The position numbers and the translations under genes are program-made. A DNA stretch of 64,000 nt from assembly GCA_029062005.1 (NCBI GenBank), contig JAIDQZ010000045.1, forward strand, positions 28,482-92,481, read 5' to 3'. Below the pieces are notes generated by a model, which did not search any database, had not been told where the DNA came from, and saw nothing but the letters and a program-made list of their open reading frames with translations. Shown in pieces: positions 27,286 to 35,966 of the stretch (positions within the stretch are counted from its first letter, which is position 1; the number at the start of each line of letters is the position of its first letter). The DNA is from Muribaculaceae bacterium (GTDB lineage Bacteria; Bacteroidota; Bacteroidia; Bacteroidales; Muribaculaceae).

Positions 27286-30200
27286 ATGGCTCAGTTTACA
27301 CATCTACACGTCCATTCGCAATATAGCCTTCTCGATGGAAAGGCATCCATACAGGAGCTTGTAGACCGCTCCATCGAGCTCGGAATGCGGGGAATCGCGA
27401 TAACCGACCACGGAAATATGTTCGGTGTCAAGGAAATGTGGAACTATGTGAATAAAAAGAATTCCGGACTGCCTGATGATCAGAAGTTCAAGTTGATTAT
27501 CGGATGCGAGATGTATGTGGCTAAAGACAGGCTTACAGACAAGCGTGACAAAAATGACAGAGGTTATCACCTTATAGTGCTTGCAAAAAATCTGAAGGGA
27601 TACAAGAACCTGATCAAACTTGTAAGTAAATCATGGACCGACGGTATGTATTTCAAACCGCGTACCGACAGAGTGGAGCTGGAGGCTCACAAGGAGGGCC
27701 TGATCATATGCAGCGCATGTCTTGGCGGGGAAGTACCTCAGTTTATTCTCAATGATGATCTTAATGCTGCCGAAGAGAGGATATTATGGTATAAGAAGAC
27801 ATTTGGTGATGACTATTATCTTGAACTGCAGAGACATGAGACATTTAAGGAGAATTCCAACCGTGGCGTTTATCCCGAACAGTGTAAGGTCAACGAAGTT
27901 CTTATATCGCTTGCGAGAAAGCACGGCATCAAGCTCGTTGCCACCAATGATGTCCATTTCACATATGAAGATGATGCAGAAGCTCACGACCGTCTGATCT
28001 GCGTGTCCATGCAGAAGACCTTCAACGAAGACCGCCTTCATTATACCAAGCAGGAGTGGCTGAAATCTCCGGATGAGATGCTGAAGATTTTCAGTGATAT
28101 TCCCGAGGCACTAGAAAACACTATGGAGGTTCTTGACAAGGTTGAACCTTATTCTATAGATCATTCACCGATCATGCCATTTTTTGAAATTCCGGCTGAA
28201 TTCGGAACTGAAGAGGAGTATAGATCACGCATCACTGAAGAAGAGCTCTACGATGAGTTCACTCAAGACGAAAACGGCAATGTGGTTCTTTCCAGAGAGG
28301 AAGGGGAGAAAAAGATAGCACGGCTTGGAGGATACGATAAATTGTATCGGATCAAGTTCGAAGCAGACTATCTCAACAAGCTGACAATGGAAGGAGCCAG
28401 AAAACTTTATGGCGATCCCTTGCCGGAAGAAGTAGCTGAACGCCTGAACTTCGAGCTTTACATAATGAAGACCATGGGCTTTCCGGGCTACTTCCTTATT
28501 GTGCAGGATTTCATCAATACCGGAAGGAACAAGCTTGGAGTAAGCATCGGTCCGGGACGTGGTTCGGCTGCCGGATCAGCAGCTGCATATTGTCTGGGAA
28601 TCACGCGTATCGATCCTATCAAGTATGATCTTCTTTTCGAGAGGTTTCTTAATCCGGACCGTATCTCTCTGCCTGATATCGACGTCGACTTTGACGACGA
28701 CGGAAGATATGAAGTGCTCAAGTACGTTACAGAAAAGTATGGCGCAGAAAAGGTGGCGCATATAATCACGTTTCAGACTATGGCAACCAAAAGTGCCATT
28801 GCCGATGTGGCGAGAGTGCTTGAAGTGTCTGTGGCGGAGTCAAACCGTCTGAAGAAGCTGGTGCCCGATCGACTTCCGGAAGTTAACGGAAAGGCACCAA
28901 AGATCAATCTGAAGAATGTACTGAAATATAACAAGGAGTTTGAAAATGAAACTCATAATCCGGATCCGAGGATAAGAGACACCATCAAATATGCCACACA
29001 GCTTGAAGGCAACATCAGAGGTACAGGTATACATGCCTGTGGTGTGATCATTTGCCGTGATGAGATTTCAGACTGGGTTCCGGTGTCTATGGCAACAGAT
29101 GCCGACGGCACCAAGCAGATCACAACACAGTATGAAGGTAGTATCATTGAGGATACCGGGCTCATCAAAATGGACTTCCTCGGATTAAAGACCTTGTCAA
29201 TCATAAAAGAGACACTTGCCAACATCAAGGCATCAAAAGGTATAGAGCTCGACATAGAAAGCATCCCGCTTGATGATCCGGCGACTTTCAAACTTTACTG
29301 TGACGGTCGTACTACTTCCACCTTCCAGTTCGAATCGGCTGGCATGCGTACATATCTGCGTCAGCTTCAGCCTTCCAAGTTCGAGGACCTGATAGCGATG
29401 AATGCGCTTTACCGTCCGGGTCCTATGGACTATATTCCCTCATTTATTGCGAGAAAGCACGGTCAGGAGCCAATTGAATACGATATTCCTATTATGGAGA
29501 AATATCTCAAGGAAACCTACGGTGTGACGGTTTATCAGGAACAGGTGATGCTACTTTCCAGATTGCTTGCCAACTTCACGCGAGGCGAGAGCGACATGCT
29601 GCGTAAGGCTATGGGCAAAAAGCAGATCGACAAGATGCAGAAACTGAAGGTGAAGTTCATGTCGGAAGGGCAGAAAAACGGTCATAAGGAAGAAGTGCTT
29701 GAGAAGATATGGTCTGACTGGGAGAAGTTCGCTTCTTACGCTTTCAATAAGAGTCATGCCACATGTTACAGCTGGGTGGCTTACCAGACAGGTTATCTGA
29801 AGGCTAATTATCCTGCCGAGTATATGGCAGGTGTACTAAGCCGTAACCTCGGGGCTGCTGATAAGTTGAAGGTCATCATGGATGAATGTATCCGAATGGG
29901 ACTGAAGGTAATGGGTCCTGACGTCAATGAGTCTGTCGAAAAGTTCGGTGTGTCTAAAGACGGAGTGATTCGTTTCGGTCTCGGCGCTATAAAGGGAGTG
30001 GGGCAGAACGCCGTAAATACCATTATTGCCGAGCGTGAAGCAGGCGGACCATATAAGGATATTTATGATTTTGTGGAAAGGGTGAATCTTTCAGGCTGCA
30101 ATCGTGCTGCTATCGAGGCGCTTGCCCTTGCCGGTGCATTCGACAGTTTTGGAATAAAAAGGGAAATGCTTCTGCATCCTATGTTTGACACTACTTATGC

Positions 30201-30972
30201 GGACATGCTCGTAAAATATGGTCAGAATTACCAGAACGACAAGAATTCCCTTCAGCTTTCACTTTTTGGCGACTTCGAGACAATCGAGACAAATCGTCCT
30301 CCTTATCCGGATTTCGAGCCTTGGAACAGACTTCGTCTTCTTGAGGAAGAGAAGAAACTGGTGCTGATATATCTCAGCGACCATCCGCTAAGTGAATATT
30401 ATATGGAACTTACTTACGGATGCAATGCCAATTGCGACAATGTTGAAGACAAAATGGAGATGGGTGCGGTCCTTACCATGGGTGGAATGGTCACCGATGC
30501 TGTGACTAAGACCACGAAAAGAGGACAGCCTTTCGGAAAGGCAACTATAGAGGATTTCAGCGGAAAACATGAATTTGCATTCTTCGGAAGAGACTATGAC
30601 ACGATGTTTCAGCGATTTAAGGTCGGACAGCCCGTTTTCATAAAAGGACAGGTACAAGGCAGGATGTTCAATCCGGGAGAAATGGAATTGAAAATTTCTG
30701 AAGTTAATTCTCTTGACAGCATCAAGGGGAATGTGGCTAACTCATTGATGATATACATAGACCGTAATGTCAATGATAAGGAACTTTTTGATTATCTCGG
30801 TACTCTTGAGTCTAAGCCGGACAGCCGGCAGGGCGACTTATATCTTAACCTGTATGATGCAGAGAGGCAACAGAGCATAAAGATTCACAGCCGGAAAAAG
30901 ATTCCTCTTGACAAGGAAGTGATCGACAACCTTGATTCAATGTCGGTAAAATATAAGGTATTTACAGAATAG
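27286..30972 (+). CDS. dnaE: DNA polymerase III alpha subunit
   Basis: This 1228-residue replicative polymerase starts with the PHP domain (HLHVHSQYSLLDG, ITDHGNMFG). The palm domain carries the catalytic aspartates in PDIDVDFDDDGR. Fingers and the tandem HhH region follow, with an OB-fold near the C-terminus (GAVLTMGGMVTDAVTKTT). A beta-clamp binding motif is suggested by NSLQLSLFGDF around residue 990. The length and order are normal. The start ATG lies about 110 bases after the NlpC gene. Confidence 0.98.
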   Translation: MAQFTHLHVHSQYSLLDGKASIQELVDRSIELGMRGIAITDHGNMFGVKEMWNYVNKKNSGLPDDQKFKLIIGCEMYVAKDRLTDKRDKNDRGYHLIVLAKNLKGYKNLIKLVSKSWTDGMYFKPRTDRVELEAHKEGLIICSACLGGEVPQFILNDDLNAAEERILWYKKTFGDDYYLELQRHETFKENSNRGVYPEQCKVNEVLISLARKHGIKLVATNDVHFTYEDDAEAHDRLICVSMQKTFNEDRLHYTKQEWLKSPDEMLKIFSDIPEALENTMEVLDKVEPYSIDHSPIMPFFEIPAEFGTEEEYRSRITEEELYDEFTQDENGNVVLSREEGEKKIARLGGYDKLYRIKFEADYLNKLTMEGARKLYGDPLPEEVAERLNFELYIMKTMGFPGYFLIVQDFINTGRNKLGVSIGPGRGSAAGSAAAYCLGITRIDPIKYDLLFERFLNPDRISLPDIDVDFDDDGRYEVLKYVTEKYGAEKVAHIITFQTMATKSAIADVARVLEVSVAESNRLKKLVPDRLPEVNGKAPKINLKNVLKYNKEFENETHNPDPRIRDTIKYATQLEGNIRGTGIHACGVIICRDEISDWVPVSMATDADGTKQITTQYEGSIIEDTGLIKMDFLGLKTLSIIKETLANIKASKGIELDIESIPLDDPATFKLYCDGRTTSTFQFESAGMRTYLRQLQPSKFEDLIAMNALYRPGPMDYIPSFIARKHGQEPIEYDIPIMEKYLKETYGVTVYQEQVMLLSRLLANFTRGESDMLRKAMGKKQIDKMQKLKVKFMSEGQKNGHKEEVLEKIWSDWEKFASYAFNKSHATCYSWVAYQTGYLKANYPAEYMAGVLSRNLGAADKLKVIMDECIRMGLKVMGPDVNESVEKFGVSKDGVIRFGLGAIKGVGQNAVNTIIAEREAGGPYKDIYDFVERVNLSGCNRAAIEALALAGAFDSFGIKREMLLHPMFDTTYADMLVKYGQNYQNDKNSLQLSLFGDFETIETNRPPYPDFEPWNRLRLLEEEKKLVLIYLSDHPLSEYYMELTYGCNANCDNVEDKMEMGAVLTMGGMVTDAVTKTTKRGQPFGKATIEDFSGKHEFAFFGRDYDTMFQRFKVGQPVFIKGQVQGRMFNPGEMELKISEVNSLDSIKGNVANSLMIYIDRNVNDKELFDYLGTLESKPDSRQGDLYLNLYDAERQQSIKIHSRKKIPLDKEVIDNLDSMSVKYKVFTE

Positions 30973-31026
30973 AACCATTTTCGTCTGCGAGATGTTTTAT
31001 TGAAAACCTTCTTAAAATAACATGCT

Positions 31027-31191
31027 ATGAAAAGTGATAATTCTTTTAAGATGCAGGAATGCAGTAAAACAGCAAGGAAGATCGAGAATGAAATCAGGGA
31101 TGCTGACAGAAAGATGAATCTTGACGCTCCGTTTGCAGATGTCGACCCTCAGGCGGCGGATATGCCGGATTCCATAGTGGATGATCTATGA
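31027..31191 (+). CDS. Small hypothetical protein, 54 residues
   Basis: This short frame between dnaE and the convergent trxA gene encodes a charged, Asp-rich helical peptide (for example KTARKIENEIRD, then DPQAADMPDSIVDDL). It has no membrane segment and no family that I know. It starts 54 bases after dnaE and is followed 21 bases later by a strong terminator on the same strand, so it is transcribed. That it is translated is likely but not proven. Confidence 0.55.
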   Translation: MKSDNSFKMQECSKTARKIENEIRDADRKMNLDAPFADVDPQAADMPDSIVDDL

Positions 31192-31212
31192 TAAGATTGA
31201 GGCTATAAAAGT

Positions 31213-31248
31213 TAAGGAATGACTTGTGATTGTCATTCCTTATTTTTT
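31213..31248 (+). terminator. Terminator after the dnaE / small ORF unit
   Basis: An 11-base perfect stem (TAAGGAATGAC / GTCATTCCTTA) with an 8-base loop is followed by six T residues. Confidence 0.9.
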
Positions 31249-31274
31249 GATTGATTTATATCAATGGAATAGTA

Positions 31275-31586
31275 TCAGAGTATCGACTGAAGTTTGGCTT
31301 CAAGGTCGGCGAGCTTTACGAGACCAACCGAGCGTTCTTTAACTTCGCCGTCCTTGAAGAAAAGAACTGTAGGGATATTACGCACACGATTTTCGCTTGC
31401 AATCTCATCGTTATCATCGATATTTAGTTTCCCAACGGTCACCTGTTCACCGTATTTTTCTGCAAGTTCCTCTACTATAGGACCGAGTTTGATGCAGGGT
31501 CCGCACCATGTAGCCCAGAAATCTATTACTACAGGCTTACCGCTTTCAATCGCCTCGCGGGCGGTCTGGTCATTGAATTCCAACAT
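31275..31586 (-). CDS. trxA: Thioredoxin
   Basis: This 103-residue thioredoxin has the active site WCGPC (Cys28, Cys31), the buried Asp in VIDFWATW, and the cis-Pro in NIPTVLFFK. It reduces cytoplasmic disulfides with TrxB (14920-15861). It starts only 7 bases after the stop of the upstream arabinofuranosidase gene on the same strand. Unless it has an internal promoter, its expression depends on that gene. Confidence 0.96.
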   Translation of the reverse strand: MLEFNDQTAREAIESGKPVVIDFWATWCGPCIKLGPIVEELAEKYGEQVTVGKLNIDDNDEIASENRVRNIPTVLFFKDGEVKERSVGLVKLADLEAKLQSIL

Positions 31587-31593
31587 GATCTTT

Positions 31594-33579
31594 TTACTTT
31601 TTAGTTATATTGAATGTGTAAACTGCAAATGTCTTGGCTCCGATAGTAGTGGAGTAGCTGTTGCCGGAAGCATCTATCGAAGTTGTCTGCGGAGTTATGA
31701 GCGAAGGATTCTCAAGACTGTTCTCAGCCGTTTCTGAATCGGAGTGCAGGATCACTGCCTTTCCACCGGAAAGCGAGGTTTTCTTCATTCCGTCAAATGT
31801 AAGATTTAGTTCCTGAGGTTCATCCGACACGTTGACTACCTTGACAATGTATGTACTGTTGCCCTTATCTACGACTGCGCTGGCAAAGAGTCCATTCTGA
31901 TCAGGATCCCCGGCAACTGTCTTTCCGTTCATAGTCAGGGGTAGCACATAGTCACCTTTATTAGTACCATATAGTTGCTGTACATAGTAACTGCATGTGG
32001 GGAAGCTTTCAAGGTTGTCAAACCATATCATGTCTGGGCGCCATTGCCAACCCTCCACGTGAGCGAAGAGTGGGGCATAGGTAGCCATATGCACCACGTC
32101 GGCATTTCTCTCAAGTCCTGTCATGAAGGCTGCCTCAAGCAGTGCGGCATTGAAATGATTCCATTTCTTACCCTTTCCATGGCATGCATATTCTCCGGCG
32201 AATACCTTGGGACCTTTTCTGTCATAATTGTCATAACGGCGACCTTGCTCCAGAAACCATTTTTCCGGACGGTAGAAATGCTCGTCCACGAGGTCGGCGT
32301 TCAGCTTTCTCATTTCGGGCCATAGATAGTCAAACTTATCGCCTTCGGAGTCAGGTCCTGACGATCCTATTATCTTGATTTCCGGATGTCGCTTTCTCAT
32401 TACATCAAGGAATTTCTGCAGCCGCTCGGGATATTCCGGTCCCCATTGTTCATTACCGATACCAAGATATTTGAGGTTGAAAGGTTCCGGATGTCCCATT
32501 TCTGCACGAAGTCTGCCCCATTCCGTATCTGTTGATCCGTTGGCAAATTCCACGAGGTCAAGTGCGTCATCGATAAACTGCTGCAGCTCTTCTCCTTCAG
32601 CATGTGCATGAGGGTCGTTGTTCTGATACTGGCAAACGAGACCTACATTGATGATAGGGAGTGGTTCGCTACCAATTTCCTCACTAAGAAGAAAATAGTC
32701 GTAGAAACCGAGACCATAGCTCTGGAAATAGTCGGGATAGAAACGGTTGGTGAAAGTATAGTGCCAGCGGTTTTCATTAAGAGGACGGTTTTCAACCGGT
32801 CCTACAGTATTTTTCCACTGATAGCGGGTATCCATGTCAGTGCCTTCCACAATGCATCCTCCGGGGAAGCGGAAAACTCCGGGCTTGAGGTCTGCAAGCT
32901 TCTGGGCGAGATCTTTACGCATTCCGTTTTCATGTCCCATCCATGTATCTACGGGGAATAGTGACACATGCTCAAGATCAACGCCCGATTTGGGAGTTGT
33001 CAGAAATATTCTCAGGCGTGCCTTTTCATCGGTTTTAGATGGCTTCAGGATGACTGAGTATTTCTTCCATTCCTTTCCGGTGATTTCTATATCCTGTTTA
33101 GCTATCGCCTGGCGGTCGTCCATAGTATCTGGATCAGTGATCTCAACACGTATTTTTGATGTCTCACCATCCACCGTGCGCGCCCAGACCGAAAATCGAT
33201 ATTCCTTGTCTTTTTCCACTCCTATTCCGAAGAAACCCTCGTTTTCAATGCCGGTATGCTTATGTCTGTGACCCGGATCTCCAAGTCGCACATAGTGTGG
33301 GTTTCGTTCAAATGGTCCGTCATCTTTAACCTGAACGTTGCCGAATATGTTCCATCCCATGAAAGTCTGGGGAAATTCGAATGAGCGGTTCTTGACGAGT
33401 TCAGCATAGAGACCACCATCCGCCCCGAAGTTTATATCTTCAAAGAATATGCCATACATTGTAGGCTGTATCGGTGCTCCCTGCTTATTTGTCTTAATGA
33501 CAAAGTCATTGACCGCAGCTCCTGCTGAGATACTTGCCATCAAGGCGAGCGTGGGAAGTAGGTAATTACGTTTCTTCAT
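31594..33579 (-). CDS. GH51 alpha-L-arabinofuranosidase
   Basis: This 661-residue exported glycosidase removes arabinofuranosyl side chains from plant arabinoxylan or arabinan. A signal peptide (RNYLLPTLALMASISAGAA) is followed by MYGIFFEDINFGADGGLYAE, the typical GH51 start, then a carbohydrate-binding-like insert (about residues 85-215). The (beta/alpha)8 core holds the acid/base Glu in GIGNEQWGPEY and the probable nucleophile Glu in FAGEYACHG. The C-terminal beta domain ends near residue 655. No SusC/SusD pair is in the window, so this is an isolated glycosidase. It lies directly upstream of trxA. Confidence 0.95.
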   Translation of the reverse strand: MKKRNYLLPTLALMASISAGAAVNDFVIKTNKQGAPIQPTMYGIFFEDINFGADGGLYAELVKNRSFEFPQTFMGWNIFGNVQVKDDGPFERNPHYVRLGDPGHRHKHTGIENEGFFGIGVEKDKEYRFSVWARTVDGETSKIRVEITDPDTMDDRQAIAKQDIEITGKEWKKYSVILKPSKTDEKARLRIFLTTPKSGVDLEHVSLFPVDTWMGHENGMRKDLAQKLADLKPGVFRFPGGCIVEGTDMDTRYQWKNTVGPVENRPLNENRWHYTFTNRFYPDYFQSYGLGFYDYFLLSEEIGSEPLPIINVGLVCQYQNNDPHAHAEGEELQQFIDDALDLVEFANGSTDTEWGRLRAEMGHPEPFNLKYLGIGNEQWGPEYPERLQKFLDVMRKRHPEIKIIGSSGPDSEGDKFDYLWPEMRKLNADLVDEHFYRPEKWFLEQGRRYDNYDRKGPKVFAGEYACHGKGKKWNHFNAALLEAAFMTGLERNADVVHMATYAPLFAHVEGWQWRPDMIWFDNLESFPTCSYYVQQLYGTNKGDYVLPLTMNGKTVAGDPDQNGLFASAVVDKGNSTYIVKVVNVSDEPQELNLTFDGMKKTSLSGGKAVILHSDSETAENSLENPSLITPQTTSIDASGNSYSTTIGAKTFAVYTFNITKK

Positions 33580-33604
33580 GTCTGCCGGTTAATATATTTA
33601 GTTG

Positions 33605-33636
33605 CAAAGATAATCTATATTTCTCATATTCGCAAA
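33605..33636 (-). promoter_or_regulatory. Promoter of the GH51 / trxA unit
   Basis: Read on the minus strand: -33 TTTG (33633-33636), a 20-base spacer, and -7 TATCTTTG (33605-33612). The start codon follows after 25 bases. Confidence 0.7.
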
Positions 33637-33692
33637 TGAAAACCCTTAGTTTTTAAATTCGCCTGAGCCAGCGTCTCATATATAATGAAGCA

Positions 33693-33710
33693 ACTATATC
33701 ATGATATAGT
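33693..33710. promoter_or_regulatory. 18-bp perfect palindrome upstream of GH51
   Basis: ACTATATCATGATATAGT is a perfect palindrome lying 57 bases upstream of the -33 element of the GH51 promoter and 72 bases after the HxlR stop. It has no T tract, so an operator is more likely than a terminator. Confidence 0.45.
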
Positions 33711-33782
33711 CAGATTTTCGAGCTGATTGAGAATGCGCTGATATCCTTATGAATTTATTATGACGGACCTGAAAATGACGGA

Positions 33783-34142
33783 TTACTTCCTTTTCCCATA
33801 TTTCTTCTCGAAGATATCATAATGCTCGGTTCCCCAGCATAACATCTGGTCTATGATTGGGATGAGAGATAATCCGAGTGCAGAGATCCTGTATTCTGAG
33901 CGAGGCGGAAGTTCGGGAAATATTGTTTTTTCTATAAGACCGTCTTCGACCATTTCTTTAAGCTGAATGTCAAGCACTCTCGGAGCCGCTTCCGGGAGAA
34001 GTTTGTGAATTTCACTTGGACGCTGTGGTTCACCGCTTCTCAATTCATCAAGAATACATGATTTCCATTTGGATTCTATCAGACTCATGGTCAAGCGTAA
34101 CGGACAGTCCAGATCCACCGGTATTTTCTTTTCGTATGCCAT
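33783..34142 (-). CDS. HxlR family transcriptional regulator
   Basis: This is a 119-residue winged-helix regulator with the HxlR pattern: CPLRLTMSLIESKWKSCILDELRSG, then RPSEIHKLLPEAAPRVLDIQLKEMVEDGLI and a wing with RSEYRISALG. I use the start at MAYEKK, because the longer frame to 34295 would run across both divergent promoters. HxlR proteins often sense aldehydes, quinones or redox stress and control a neighbouring oxidoreductase, which fits the divergent operon at 34301-35220. Confidence 0.92.
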   Translation of the reverse strand: MAYEKKIPVDLDCPLRLTMSLIESKWKSCILDELRSGEPQRPSEIHKLLPEAAPRVLDIQLKEMVEDGLIEKTIFPELPPRSEYRISALGLSLIPIIDQMLCWGTEHYDIFEKKYGKRK

Positions 34143-34166
34143 ATGCAGTTTGTTTGATTGTGAATG

Positions 34167-34197
34167 CAAAATTATAAAATAACTGTATAATTTACAA
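34167..34197 (-). promoter_or_regulatory. Promoter of the HxlR gene
   Basis: Minus strand: -33 TTG (34195-34197), a 20-base spacer, and -7 TAATTTTG (34167-34174). Confidence 0.65.
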
Positions 34198-34202
34198 GTA
34201 TG

Positions 34203-34237
34203 GAAAAATTTTTCGGTATATGAAAAATTTTTCGGTA
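34203..34237. promoter_or_regulatory. Two 16-bp direct repeats between divergent promoters (HxlR operator candidate)
   Basis: GAAAAATTTTTCGGTA occurs at 34203-34218 and again at 34222-34237, a 19-base period (nearly two helical turns). Each copy contains the palindrome AAAAATTTTT. They lie between the -33 elements of the two divergent promoters and almost touch both, so a regulator bound there would control both directions. Confidence 0.65.
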
Positions 34238-34238
34238 C

Positions 34239-34269
34239 TTGATTATATATAAATATACTGTTAATTTTG
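34239..34269 (+). promoter_or_regulatory. Promoter of the SnoaL-like / FMN reductase operon
   Basis: -33 TTG (34239-34241), a 20-base spacer, and -7 TAATTTTG (34262-34269). The start codon is 31 bases downstream. Confidence 0.65.
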
Positions 34270-34300
34270 CATTCAGAATAATTCAAAATAAACAATAGTC

Positions 34301-34684
34301 ATGAGAGACGAAATCAAAGAATATGAAGCAGTGGCTAAAGCTGCCGGGAAGTTTGTAAAGAGTGTTGCAGAGGGAAACAGCGAGTATGCCAAGACCCTTT
34401 TCACAGACGATGCCGTTCTTTTCGGCATTCTCAACGGTTCTGTAGAGCGTGGATCGATAGAGCAGTTCTATCACAATGTTGATACTGTCGGAGCCGGTGA
34501 CGGGTTCAAGGCAAGAATAGATGTGCTTGCAGTAGAAGAGACGGTAGCTGTGGTTCGTGTTCTCGAAGAAGGGTGGGGCGGAAGCATCGACTTCACAGAC
34601 TTCCTGCTTCTGCTAAAGCTTGGTGGAGAGTGGAAATGTGTGGCAAAAGCATATAATCAGAATTCAAATACAATAACCGAATGA
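34301..34684 (+). CDS. SnoaL/NTF2-like fold protein
   Basis: This 127-residue protein resembles the DUF4440 / putative lumazine-binding group of NTF2-like proteins: a helical start (EYEAVAKAAGKFVKSVAEGNSEYAKTLF), then DDAVLFGILNGSVERGSIEQFY and strands ending in FLLLLKLGGEWKCVAKAYN. These form a cone-shaped pocket that may bind a small molecule or act as an enzyme. It is coupled by an ATGA overlap to the FMN reductase gene and is divergent from HxlR. Confidence 0.85.
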   Translation: MRDEIKEYEAVAKAAGKFVKSVAEGNSEYAKTLFTDDAVLFGILNGSVERGSIEQFYHNVDTVGAGDGFKARIDVLAVEETVAVVRVLEEGWGGSIDFTDFLLLLKLGGEWKCVAKAYNQNSNTITE

Positions 34685-35220
34685 AAATAACGGTTATTAC
34701 AGGAAGTCCCAGGAAGAAAGGCAATACATTAGCCATGGTGGATGCTTTCATAAAATCTGCGGAGTCAAAAGGACATGAGGTGGTGCGGTTTGACGCGGCA
34801 ATGATGAAGATAGGAGGTTGTCATGCTTGCATGTCATGCTTCAAGACGGGCAAGGCGTGCTCTTTCGACGATGATTTCAATATCATAGCCCCCCATATTC
34901 TCGATGCGGATGCAGTTGTGTTCGCGATGCCGGTATATTGGTATTCGATTCCTGCACAGATCAAGGGAGTGATAGACCGTCTGTTCTCATTCTGTGTGGC
35001 GGAAAAACCCATTCAGGGAAAGAAGATGGGGCTGATATGCTGCTGCGAGGAGCATGATCCATCAGTTATGGATGGTGTTAAAATACCTATGGAGCGGACT
35101 GCATCATTACTGAAATGGGATGTAGTGGGTGAAGTTCTTATTCCCGGTGTATTTGTGGAAGGAGACATCTGCAAGACCGACGGATGTGCTCAGGCAGCTG
35201 CACTCGCTGAAAAATTCTAA
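34681..35220 (+). CDS. Flavodoxin-fold NAD(P)H-dependent FMN reductase
   Basis: This 179-residue oxidoreductase begins with the FMN phosphate loop TGSPRKKGNT. The GGCHACMSCFKTGKACSFDDDF segment is typical of iron-sulfur-flavoprotein-like or NADPH-dependent FMN reductases. Next comes VVFAMPVYWYSIPAQIKGVIDR. The cysteines may be redox-active, but the set does not prove an iron-sulfur cluster. It likely reduces quinones, nitro compounds or flavins under HxlR control. A paralogue of the same type lies at 60703-61287. Confidence 0.92.
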   Translation: MKITVITGSPRKKGNTLAMVDAFIKSAESKGHEVVRFDAAMMKIGGCHACMSCFKTGKACSFDDDFNIIAPHILDADAVVFAMPVYWYSIPAQIKGVIDRLFSFCVAEKPIQGKKMGLICCCEEHDPSVMDGVKIPMERTASLLKWDVVGEVLIPGVFVEGDICKTDGCAQAAALAEKF

Positions 35221-35276
35221 CGTAATATAGCAATCAAAGCCTTCCGGGCATTTGTCTGCAACAAAGTTAACAAATG

Positions 35277-35306
35277 GAGTCGTACAGATAGGTGCGGCTC
35301 TTTTTT
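35277..35306 (+). terminator. Terminator after the FMN reductase gene
   Basis: GAGTCGTAC (35277-35285) pairs with GTGCGGCTC (35292-35300) through nine pairs, two of them G-U, followed by six T residues. Confidence 0.75.
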
Positions 35307-35363
35307 AGATGAGGAATCATTGTACAGACACATATTGACACCTCTGCATGTACTTCATATATA

Positions 35364-35382
35364 TATATTTGAGTCAAATATA
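35364..35382. promoter_or_regulatory. 19-bp palindrome containing a -7 element in both directions
   Basis: TATATTTGA-G-TCAAATATA has perfect 9-base arms around one base. Each arm is itself a TAnnTTTG element (TATATTTG at 35364-35371 on the plus strand, and its mirror on the minus strand). No good -33 is placed for the plus strand. It lies 64 bases before the lipoprotein start. Confidence 0.45.
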
Positions 35383-35445
35383 ATAAAATAATATCATAAT
35401 GCGTTTTTTTATTGATGATTGATACTTTATAATTACTTTTTGCTC

Positions 35446-35955
35446 ATGAAAATAATTAGATTTGTCTTTTTTCTGCTTATTTTAGGATTGTCTTCTTGCA
35501 ATGAAGAACCGAAACAGACAGATGATATGCCTGTCAAGCCATTGATCCAGGCTATCTGTGCATTTGATGAAGACTCAGATTCCAATTATCCGGTAAATCC
35601 TCCTGAATATTATATCATAAATTCAAGCAGAGATCTGGCAAACCTACCTGAAGGATTGCTGGTATTTGGCTCAGATTTTCACTATTTAAAAGTCGATTTT
35701 GCAAAGAATACCCTGATAATTGTCACATCGGTGATCTATTGCGAGCCGACTATTGATGATCAACAATGGAATTGGGCTATGGCTCGTTTCGATCTCAAGA
35801 AAGATTACAGTCTGAATATCCGTTATTCTAACTGTTCAGTTATGCCGAATTCTCTTTATACGGAAAAATGTAAAATTCAGTTTGGGTTCACCACAGAAAA
35901 GATACCATCTGATACCCGACTTACCCTTACCGAAAGCATGACGATTGATAATTGA
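35446..35955 (+). CDS. Hypothetical lipoprotein
   Basis: This 169-residue protein has a lipoprotein signal (MKIIRFVFFLLILGLSSC, lipidated Cys18). An in-frame ATG at 35419 exists, but the start at 35446 gives the cleaner signal. The mature part has a Pro/Asp-rich linker and then strands such as HYLKVDFAKNTLIIVTSVIY. I do not recognise a family. It is convergent with the large MG2/plug protein, with a gap of 11 bases. Confidence 0.75.
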   Translation: MKIIRFVFFLLILGLSSCNEEPKQTDDMPVKPLIQAICAFDEDSDSNYPVNPPEYYIINSSRDLANLPEGLLVFGSDFHYLKVDFAKNTLIIVTSVIYCEPTIDDQQWNWAMARFDLKKDYSLNIRYSNCSVMPNSLYTEKCKIQFGFTTEKIPSDTRLTLTESMTIDN

Positions 35956-35966
35956 TAATATAGAAT

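Noticed and set aside
34143..34295. Longer N-terminus for the HxlR regulator
   Set aside because: It would translate through both divergent promoters and the direct repeats, and the added residues are AT-driven.
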